Source: Corallochytrium limacisporum | Taxonomy: Eukaryota; Opisthokonta | Assembly (NCBI GenBank): GCA_002811645.1 | Contig: PDIP01000088.1 | Location: 21,762 to 57,369 of the forward strand | Direction: 5' to 3' | DNA length: 35,608 bases | Shown here: positions 29,094 through 35,608 of the stretch, piece by piece | How positions within the stretch are numbered: the first letter of the stretch is position 1 | Layout: every line of letters begins with the position of its first letter | Program-made: the position numbers and the translations under genes | The notes under the pieces: generated by a model | Told to the model about the DNA's origin: nothing | Database searches by the model: none | What the model saw: the letters and a program-made list of their open reading frames with translations, nothing else

Positions 29094-31385
29094 ATGACTA
29101 CACTAAGTGAAAATCAACACAAATCTGGATCAGTCGCTAACAATGAAGCCAGGGCACGGGCAAGTCACGGTGCCAAGGTTTTGGCGGACTTTGTCACAAA
29201 GAGCTGTGCAGCCCGGGCAAAAGGTGACGATAGTACCTACACACAGTTAGTGAACCAAATGAAAGACCCAAACTTCCCATTGCAACGTAGAATCCGACTC
29301 CTGAGTGGCATGGCGTTATGTGTCAATGTCCTCTCCAAAGAAAACGAAGTATTGGTACTGGCTGCCCTACACCTGGCGGAATCAGGAGATTTCTACATGT
29401 CACAAGAATTTTTAGAAACGTACATGGGGTTTGTGCGTAGTTTACTATCCAGCCATGCAATTTTCCTGGATGGTGCTCTGCAGGTTCTAGTAACACGTTT
29501 CAAGGACTGGCCTAGTTCAGCGGGCACTTCCGAGCCAAGTCAGTCGGAAGAAGATGAAGTCCCGTCGACAAAGTTAAAGAAGACGAAGAGCGACATTGCC
29601 ATCGTCGGGTCACATTGCGGACCCGAGGCTGCCAACATAGTCATGGTATTCCATAAGCAACTGGCAGAGTTGTTGCGCAGTGTGCCCCAGGGTCTGCGGC
29701 ACGTCATGCCCATAATTTACCGGGAGTTTCCACATAAGCGGCGGGAGGTGGAGATTCATCGAAACTTTACTCGTCATTTGTTCTTTGTCGTTGAGCATTC
29801 ACCGTATCTCACAAAGCAGATAATATCTTTGGTCATGGAGAAGGCCACAGCTATTGATGTGGAAATCAGACAGTTAGTAGCTGATGACGAAGATGAAGAT
29901 GACGAGGAAGACGATGACGATGGGGAGGACGAAGAGGAGAAAGCGGACAGCATAGATCAAGAAGCGATCCCGCAAGATGGTCCAAATGTTGATGCTACCT
30001 TGCAGGATGACATGCAAAAGGACTTCGTGGACAAGGCAAACGATGACGATCACAACGAAGAAAATAACAGTGAAGACTCTGATCGTGCTGGGGACATCAG
30101 TGATGATGAGGAATTAGCAGCTCGCGTGAAAGAAATGTCTGAGAAACTTGATGCGATCATGCTTGTTATGTTTGCGTTTGTAGAATCGTTATGGGACGCT
30201 GATAGTCATGAAGGCATGACTGATTCCGGCGTGCAGAATTCCGTGGTCCAGAGGAAACGTCTCCAAGGCCTGGTGGCCCATCATCTTGGCTACAAACCGG
30301 CTAAACGGAATCCTGATCAGGTGCGTAAGGTGCAGGAAGCACTGGTGCACGCCTTTGAGAGTACTGTGCTCGCCACACACAAGACACGATTTGTACAGTT
30401 TGCTGTTTTCAATCTCGTAAGTGTGCAACACGATGCCTTGCATGAGCTCATCGAATTACTGATTTCAATTGGTCTAGGCCAGGGAGAGACCGGAAAACAT
30501 GTCCATCGCTCCAATCTGGTCAAGCGAAACGCGGTGTCCTTCCTGGGGAGCCTCCTGTCGCGGTCCACTGCCGTCAACTCAGATACCTTGATTGAGACCC
30601 TGCGCCGCATGCGAAACTTTGCATACAATTATGTACAAGAACATGACTCTGCGGCCAGTCCATTGAACCCAGACATTCACCGGCATGCAGTGTTTTATTC
30701 TCTTTGCCAAAACATGTTCTATGTATTCTGTTTCCGCCACGGAGATATACTCGGTCATCCAATGGGCAGAAACGTGTGTACTACAGGACTTGGCTTCCAG
30801 GGATTGATCAGCAGCAACCTGAACCCCCTTCGAGCGAGCCTAGAGAGCGTTGTCGATGAGTTTGCGCGCATTGCCAGTGATAAGTCGATTGCGTACTGCT
30901 ACTCCATCATGGACCGCAATCGTCGCCACATTGCTGCCAGTGCGATGCAGAATGGGGCCAACGGTGAACAAAGCGAGTCCATACACATTGATCAGTACTT
31001 CCCTTTTGATCCGTACTACCTACGGCATTCGAAGAAATATGTTCAAGCGGCGGGCTACCGCGAGTGGACCGAAGTGGCACCGGACCGAGCCACCGAGGAA
31101 CACCCCAATAACCAGCATGTCACCCTCACACCTGATGGCCTCCTGAGCATTGCTAGTGGTAGTCAAATGGGATCTAAATGGTCCCCAAGCCCGCTCATGG
31201 GACCTTCTACGGATGCAGAACACATCCTTGCACAGCAGCTCGACAAGGACGGATTTACCCTCGATATGGGATTTGGTCAGTCCTTACAGAGTGACACCAG
31301 CGCAGACTTTGCCAATCATATTCGTCAGGTGATCAAGGACCGCAAACGTAAGCGTAGCTCTCGCTTCAGCTTAACGGACGAGTAG
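29094..31385 (+). CDS. RRN3: RRN3/TIF-IA, RNA polymerase I initiation factor
   Basis: A 763-residue protein (human 651) with RRN3 signatures along its length: FLETYMGFVRSLL, IYREFPHKRR, VEIHRNFTRHLFFVVEH, then RNAVSFLGSLLSR, HAVFYSLCQNMFYVFCFRH, NPLRASLESVV and the diagnostic FPFDPYYLRHSKKYV near residue 645. It is a HEAT-repeat protein that binds RNA polymerase I and makes it competent to start rRNA synthesis in the nucleolus. A long acidic insert, about residues 262-345 with an unbroken Asp/Glu run near 262-283, lies where yeast and animal proteins have an acidic loop that is a target of growth-signal phosphorylation. The ATG at 29094 is the first in frame. The tail KDRKRKRSSRF looks like a nuclear localisation signal. 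Confidence 0.96.
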   Translation: MTTLSENQHKSGSVANNEARARASHGAKVLADFVTKSCAARAKGDDSTYTQLVNQMKDPNFPLQRRIRLLSGMALCVNVLSKENEVLVLAALHLAESGDFYMSQEFLETYMGFVRSLLSSHAIFLDGALQVLVTRFKDWPSSAGTSEPSQSEEDEVPSTKLKKTKSDIAIVGSHCGPEAANIVMVFHKQLAELLRSVPQGLRHVMPIIYREFPHKRREVEIHRNFTRHLFFVVEHSPYLTKQIISLVMEKATAIDVEIRQLVADDEDEDDEEDDDDGEDEEEKADSIDQEAIPQDGPNVDATLQDDMQKDFVDKANDDDHNEENNSEDSDRAGDISDDEELAARVKEMSEKLDAIMLVMFAFVESLWDADSHEGMTDSGVQNSVVQRKRLQGLVAHHLGYKPAKRNPDQVRKVQEALVHAFESTVLATHKTRFVQFAVFNLVSVQHDALHELIELLISIGLGQGETGKHVHRSNLVKRNAVSFLGSLLSRSTAVNSDTLIETLRRMRNFAYNYVQEHDSAASPLNPDIHRHAVFYSLCQNMFYVFCFRHGDILGHPMGRNVCTTGLGFQGLISSNLNPLRASLESVVDEFARIASDKSIAYCYSIMDRNRRHIAASAMQNGANGEQSESIHIDQYFPFDPYYLRHSKKYVQAAGYREWTEVAPDRATEEHPNNQHVTLTPDGLLSIASGSQMGSKWSPSPLMGPSTDAEHILAQQLDKDGFTLDMGFGQSLQSDTSADFANHIRQVIKDRKRKRSSRFSLTDE

Positions 31386-32323
31386 ACATGGCATACTGCT
31401 ACTGCGACAGCCACCTGTCCCATTGCCAGAGACCGTCAAATAAAGTTAAAGAAAGTACCAGTAAAGCTACTGTCTGAGAACCGCGCATATTCGGAGTCCT
31501 TTTCCCGCCAAGGGCTTTGAGGCTCCCACTCTCACAATCTCCCGGTACCATCCCCCTCCCCCCCCCGCGGGGGTGCCTCCTTCTTTACTTTCACTATGAT
31601 CTTGGTTGCTATGGCTCTGAAATTTCTATGGCTGAACTACGGCCAGTATTTCAGGTAAAGAGTGCCCCACTGGAACCGAACGTCCCACCTCCCTCGCCAC
31701 TAAAACATGAGCAGCACTGCCATTAGCGACCAAGGAGACTCACTACCGTTCAGATTCTCATTCCGCCTCAATGTCCAACGTTCGGAGTGGAGGAACTCTC
31801 ACTTGTGAATTTTGAGACCCTCTGCACAGCACCGCTATGTTCCCAGAGTCTGCTTAGGGGCGACGGGTGGCGACCTGTTTCGCTACCAAAACCTTCCAAC
31901 TCGTAAGTACGGTACTGAAACTATGACCAAGCACGAGTTGGGATGCTTCGGGTCTCCAACCACAAACAGTTGGGAGTGGGCCGGTGGGCCTGTTCCATAC
32001 ATAGTTATGCGGGAATGGCGTACTAAACAAGGTGGGTGTCTCCAGCAGTAAGCAAAAAACTGCGGGTCGATAGACAAGGGGAACGGGAAGACAAGGAGGG
32101 TCGGTCCGTAGACGGACGGGTCCGTCCTGTCCTACTGGTTGGGCCAAGAGACTCTACAGTCGTTGTTGCCATGTTCTTCAGTTAAGAAAGTTTACAGCTA
32201 CAAGAGCAATCCATGTTTCACATGATAGCAAATCGGTAACATGCAACTAAGAGATCTAGAGGATTGATTCCAAATTCCTTATAGGCGACAGAACACTTGC
32301 ACTGGTTTGTCAGTCAGGCCAAG
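31386..32323. other. Spacer between RRN3 and the F-box gene, no firm gene
   Basis: This is the only tandem gene gap in the window. It contains the 12-bp palindrome CCCCCGCGGGGG (31562-31573) next to a C-run. Alternating complementary hexamers GTCCGT/ACGGAC/GTCCGT at 32104-32125 can form two mutually exclusive hairpins. A donor-like GTAAGT (31903) and an acceptor-like CCTTATAG (ending 32284) could bound a 5' intron of the F-box gene. Open frames 31812-32051 (+) and 31854-32147 (-) have no recognisable product. Confidence 0.4.
31439..31444 (+). promoter_or_regulatory. Poly(A) signal AATAAA for RRN3
   Basis: AATAAA starts 54 bases after the RRN3 stop codon, a usual distance for a polyadenylation signal. 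The gap downstream is 0.9 kb, so it does not have to be shared with another gene's end. Confidence 0.55.
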
Positions 32324-32683
32324 ATGTTGTTCGGTCAGAGTTCCATTGAAACACTGCCTTGTGAAGTTATTGCCATGATATGCGCTAACTTGGACCCAAA
32401 TAGTATTGGTGAACTCTTTGCGGTGAACCATGCCTGGCGTGATCATCTTGAGGCCATTCTCACCACCCACTCTGGGCTGCGACTGCCAGGAATGGAGACA
32501 TGCTTCAGGGACGGCCGTCTGACCCGAGAGAACTGGCAGAACTTTGTCATTGCCAATGCCAAGCGGGCGCGACAATGGCAGGAGGGTAGCTTTCGGAATA
32601 TGAACATGCGTCCCGAAGAACGGTGCATGGCAATAATGACAGTGGAAGAGTGGGGTAACGTCCTGGAGACTTACTGCTCTTGA
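32324..32683 (+). CDS. Small F-box protein
   Basis: The product is 119 residues from the ATG at 32324. An F-box spans about residues 8-45: IETLPCEVIAMICANLDP, then IGELFAVNHAWRDHL, matching the LPxEll..If..Ld..dl..l..Vcr.W pattern. F-box proteins link substrates to SKP1-CUL1 ubiquitin ligases. Here only about 70 residues follow, with no WD40, LRR or Kelch repeats, so the substrate-binding part is unknown. Short single-domain F-box proteins exist in other eukaryotes. The frame is open upstream to a TAG at 32282, and that TAG looks like a splice acceptor, so an upstream exon is possible. It lies in tandem behind RRN3 and converges on CCT8, with 238 bp between stops. Confidence 0.75.
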   Translation: MLFGQSSIETLPCEVIAMICANLDPNSIGELFAVNHAWRDHLEAILTTHSGLRLPGMETCFRDGRLTRENWQNFVIANAKRARQWQEGSFRNMNMRPEERCMAIMTVEEWGNVLETYCS

Positions 32684-32728
32684 GCCAGTGGTGATCTAAA
32701 TCTGTAACGCAACTCGGAACCAACTACT

Positions 32729-32734
32729 ATTAAA
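32729..32734 (+). promoter_or_regulatory. Candidate poly(A) signal (ATTAAA) for the F-box gene
   Basis: ATTAAA, the commonest variant of the polyadenylation hexamer, starts 46 bases after the F-box stop codon in the 238-bp convergent gap with CCT8. No AATAAA for CCT8 is visible on the other strand. Confidence 0.45.
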
Positions 32735-32921
32735 GAATTAATGAACAAATTTGATTTTCTTTTCATGTGTAACTCTTACGGATGTATTCTTGGAATAGTC
32801 TTAATACACAAATGACATGCTTTAAAGGATGGGTAGGATTATGACGGGGAACTGCTCGTTAGAATAAGATTCTAGCCCCAGGCGGTTTGGACTGACCAAG
32901 CTCAGGCTGAAACCACGCATC

Positions 32922-34571
32922 TTAGTCCTCATCCCAATTAGTGTTCTGCTTTACCTTGGGGCCTCCTGCCTTCTTGGCCATGATAATTTGGTCGACACGT
33001 AGTACAGTGCTGGCAGCCTGATGGGCCAAACGCAGACCGTGGCTCTTCATGACCAGCAGATCCATGATTCCCTTCTCCTTGGCGTCCACCAGGGTACCCG
33101 CCTGTTCAGCCTCCACATCAAAGCCATCGTTTACACGACCACCGCTATGGGCCGCGTACAGATTAGAGATAACCTCTGTGGCGTTAGCACCGCTGTTCTC
33201 CGCCAGAATACGGGGTACAACCTCAAATGCCTCACCAAACTTCTTCACGGCATACTGATCCAGTCCGGGGCGAGTCTCACCGTACTCCTGTAGCAGACGT
33301 CCCAGCTCAATTTCGCTGGCACCGGCACCTGCCAGCATCCGGCCATCCCTGGCCAGCTGCTTGTAGGTGTTTACAGCGGCGTCGATGGCACGTTCGACAT
33401 CATCCATCAAGTTCAGTGTGCTTCCCCGAACCACAATAGTGGCCACCTGAGACACGTGAGACTCCTTCTTCTGGCGGAAGACGACGCAGCGATTGTTGCC
33501 AATCTCCATAACCTCAGCACGATGTACGGTACCAATTTCTTCGGCCATAGGCTTACCAAAGCGGGACAGAGGAGTGGCACCGGTGGCACGGCAGAGACGC
33601 CGGAGGTCAAACTTGGACAGGATCTTGACTACCATAATCCCGTGGTGGTTCAGGTAGTGCAGAGCTAGTTCACCGACTGCACTACCACAGACAACAATCT
33701 TCACACCAGCATCAGAGACTTCCTTGATCATCTGCTCCATTTGCTTCTCCTCACCCTTGGAGAATTCGGTCAGTTCGGCAGCGTTCTTAATCAAAACGGT
33801 GCCTTTGGTCTCAGTCTTGGCGCTGTCAATGCCACAAGTGAAGACAGCAATCTTGGCATCGTCGACATGTGTGACGGTTCCCTCTGGTTCACGGTTGAAG
33901 AGCATACCAGAAACCCACTGGGTGCCGTGAACGCTTTGTCCCAGGATCTTGACTATCCGAATGTTGTCCACGTCGAAGCTGGTGACCTTCTTGGGCAGCA
34001 CACTGATGCAAGCCTCAGCAATGACTGGGGTGAGGAAATCATGGAAACCGTACTGCCGACTGCCCACTGTGGTCATAAGGGCCTTCGTGACTTTTTCCAC
34101 ACTTTCGAGGTCTCCCTGTGCCAGAGTGTCGACCACAAGTTTCTCCATGAGCTCTTGGCATTTGGCCTCGGCCACATCGAAACCCGTGATGATGTCAGCA
34201 GGAGGCACACCCATGATGATGAGTTCCTTTGCCATTGAAAGGAGTTCGCCGGCAAAGATCATTGTGAAATTGGTGCCGTCGCCCATCTCAGCCTTCTGCA
34301 TCTGAGAGGCCATGACAAGCAGCTTGGCGGCGGGGTGTTCCACTTCCAGTTCCATGAGAATAGTGGCAGCGTCATTTGTCACAAAGAGCTTCTCCAAATG
34401 GTTGATTACCATCTTGTTCATACCATTCGGTCCCAGAGAGGTTCGCACAAGGTTGACCATCTCGGCACAGGCCTCAATGTTGCGGATGACAGCCTCATCA
34501 AGTCCACTAAGGTAATTGCTACCCTCCTTCATCATCGAGCGGACGCCCGAGTTAGGAATGCGCATAGCCAT
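32922..34571 (-). CDS. CCT8: T-complex protein 1 subunit theta (chaperonin CCT8)
   Basis: A 549-residue group II chaperonin subunit, the usual length for CCT8 (548 in human). It has the ATP-site motifs: TSLGPNGMNKMV (44-55), NDAATI (66-71) and GDGTN (97-101), plus the C-terminal half motif GAGASEIELGRLL. Theta identity rests on SGLDEAVIRNIEAC near the start, RQYGFHDFLTPVIAEAC, the segment CRATGATPLSRFGKP, and the acidic tail ending NWDED. CCT is the cytosolic eight-subunit ring that folds actin and tubulin. TBCE, also in this window, works downstream of it on tubulin. No catalytic residue appears to be missing. A second in-frame ATG two codons on makes the exact start slightly uncertain. Confidence 0.98.
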   Translation of the reverse strand: MAMRIPNSGVRSMMKEGSNYLSGLDEAVIRNIEACAEMVNLVRTSLGPNGMNKMVINHLEKLFVTNDAATILMELEVEHPAAKLLVMASQMQKAEMGDGTNFTMIFAGELLSMAKELIIMGVPPADIITGFDVAEAKCQELMEKLVVDTLAQGDLESVEKVTKALMTTVGSRQYGFHDFLTPVIAEACISVLPKKVTSFDVDNIRIVKILGQSVHGTQWVSGMLFNREPEGTVTHVDDAKIAVFTCGIDSAKTETKGTVLIKNAAELTEFSKGEEKQMEQMIKEVSDAGVKIVVCGSAVGELALHYLNHHGIMVVKILSKFDLRRLCRATGATPLSRFGKPMAEEIGTVHRAEVMEIGNNRCVVFRQKKESHVSQVATIVVRGSTLNLMDDVERAIDAAVNTYKQLARDGRMLAGAGASEIELGRLLQEYGETRPGLDQYAVKKFGEAFEVVPRILAENSGANATEVISNLYAAHSGGRVNDGFDVEAEQAGTLVDAKEKGIMDLLVMKSHGLRLAHQAASTVLRVDQIIMAKKAGGPKVKQNTNWDED

Positions 34572-35529
34572 GGTGAATGAATTATGTATTGCTAAAGTTC
34601 AAAACGGTTGGGTGTATCCTATTCCTATTGATCAAACGGAGAACCAAACGTACTTTGAACACCCGAATGAAACAAACTATTGTACACACAAGCAAAACCC
34701 TGTGGTGGTCCATTTCAGCGTGATTTTTTCTCCAAGTACCTCTCATACGGTGCGCTCGACAGATGAGGTAAACTTGAACCTCACTAGGAATCTCTCGCAC
34801 GCTAATGGCTGGAATGTGTGCCACAGCAAAACTTGCTCTTCTACAGTCTACGGGGGGTGACAAACGCAAAGCGCGCGGTTTCCAAAGAGAAAACAGCCAC
34901 AGCCAACGCCGATTGGACCTGCGCTCTGTGTGTGGTGTGTGCATGACTGGCTGACGACCGGCATCCGAACACACACAGTCCGTCGCCAACACACGCGCCC
35001 TTTTTATCCGCTTTGTTCCTCTGTCGTGTGAGAGAGTGGTTGAAAAACAGCCACTAAAGTTGAGTGCGTTGAGATGGGTTCATTGGCTATACAACGATCG
35101 CCTGGTCACATGCCCCACCTGCCCTGCTCTTCGCCTCCGCACACTGGGACTGAACGGACGCTTGTGTTGCTTCTTTATTTTTTCTTTTGGCTTTTGCGCC
35201 GCTGGCCGTGTGCAGCAGAAAAGGAGGGAGGGGGCGCCTGCTGCTCCCCAGCGGTTGCCAACCACGGACTCTGGCTTGTATTGGCTTTGTGTTTGCTCTT
35301 GGGCTTTTTGCTTTTTCTCCGGCGTCCCTACACACAGCACGGGGAGGAGCGGAAGAGAGTGAGGGAAGAAAAAAGCAGGCAGTTCCCGTGTCCCCCCCCC
35401 CACCAGGGGCGAAGGGAGCACAGAATTTGATCGGGAAGGAATTGGGGAGCGCATTCGAAGGCAGGAGAGGGCGCACAGCTGCGCGGCTCCGGCCCCCCCC
35501 CCCCCCCGGGGGGGGGGGGGGGAGAGAGG
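34572..35529. promoter_or_regulatory. 5' flank of CCT8 up to the right repeat
   Basis: Just under 1 kb with no supported gene. Short GT- and CA-rich tracts lie at about 34926-34942 and 34968-34996. A pyrimidine-rich stretch lies at 35168-35190 and a C-run at 35392-35401. It should contain the CCT8 promoter near 34572-34800. Open frames on both strands at 35036-35589 are repetitive in composition and look like shadows. Confidence 0.4.
35493..35522. repeat. Perfect C15-G15 palindrome
   Basis: Fifteen C residues run directly into fifteen G residues, a 30-bp perfect inverted repeat with no spacer, eight bases before the right terminal repeat. Such a structure is rare in natural DNA and may be a sequencing or assembly artefact at a homopolymer, or a real fold-back end. 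Confidence 0.9.
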
Positions 35530-35608
35530 GGTGCGAGGGCAGGGGGTTAGTTTCCTGCCCAACTCGAAATCAGCAGCTAGCCAGCACACCCGAAGAGGGG
35601 GCCCGGCA
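35530..35608. repeat. Terminal direct repeat, right copy (79 bp, truncated by the window end)
   Basis: Identical over all 79 bases to positions 17-95. The window ends inside or exactly at the end of this copy, so its right flank is unknown. If it continues as the left copy does, the window would close on itself as a unit of 35,513 bp. Confidence 0.97.

Noticed and set aside
31812-32051. Plus-strand frame of 79 codons upstream of the F-box gene
   Set aside because: No family features, and the frame does not join the F-box frame across the candidate intron.
31854-32147. Minus-strand frame of 97 codons between RRN3 and the F-box gene, which would complete the strand alternation
   Set aside because: Pro- and Leu-rich shadow-like composition, no recognised motif, and the opposite strand is open as well.
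35080-35589. Long minus-strand frame at the right end
   Set aside because: It runs through homopolymer and C15-G15 sequence, giving Gly/Pro runs typical of non-coding DNA.
1-35608. tRNA, rRNA, CRISPR, transposon or integrated viral sequence
   Set aside because: No cloverleaf with GTTCRA-type T-arm, rRNA core, spaced repeats, transposase or viral hallmark protein was found by reading both strands.

Overview
The window is nuclear-type eukaryotic DNA from a compact, intron-poor genome. It carries 12 well-supported protein genes and one doubtful small one. All use the standard stop codons, and each well-supported gene reads as one unbroken exon, including an 8.4-kb gene. No rRNA, tRNA, CRISPR array, insertion sequence or viral gene was seen. 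The gene set is: an EPG5-like autophagy tether, PWP2, tubulin cofactor E, a homocysteine S-methyltransferase, hydroxyacid-oxoacid transhydrogenase, a USP32-like deubiquitinase with EF-hand region and DUSP, an Apollo/SNM1B nuclease, a GT15 (Kre2/Mnt1-type) mannosyltransferase, RRN3, a small F-box protein and CCT8. Animal-type EPG5, Apollo and USP32 beside a fungal-type GT15 suggests an opisthokont, perhaps an intron-poor unicellular holozoan. That placement is inference, and no species can be named from the sequence alone.

Layout, left to right (strand): EPG5 (+, 524-8944); unknown 210-aa protein (-, 9061-9693); PWP2 (+, 10197-12779); TBCE (-, 12918-14711); doubtful small gene (+, about 15190-15521); homocysteine methyltransferase (-, 15769-16848); ADHFE1 (+, 18087-19565); USP32-like (-, 19660-24150); Apollo (+, 25157-26473); GT15 enzyme (-, 26618-27952); RRN3 (+, 29094-31385); F-box (+, 32324-32683); CCT8 (-, 32922-34571). 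The strands alternate almost perfectly. Convergent partners have stop codons only about 95-250 bp apart. Divergent partners share spacers of about 0.5-1.2 kb that must hold two promoters each.

The genes are not an operon or one pathway. Two are ribosome biogenesis factors (PWP2 in the small-subunit processome, RRN3 in RNA polymerase I initiation). Two concern cytoskeletal protein folding (TBCE, CCT8). Three touch endolysosomal turnover or ubiquitin (EPG5, USP32-like, F-box). The rest cover metabolism, DNA-end processing and Golgi glycosylation.

The two ends share an exact 79-bp direct repeat (17-95 and 35530-35608). Just before the right copy lies a perfect C15-G15 palindrome. This is either a dispersed repeat at which the assembly stopped, a circular or tandem unit of about 35.5 kb, or an assembly artefact. 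Points most worth checking are the EPG5 gene in a probable protist, the terminal repeat, the alternating layout, the extra membrane segments of the GT15 enzyme, the frame-broken small gene near 15.2 kb, and the possible degenerate RecA-fold protein at 9.1-9.7 kb.
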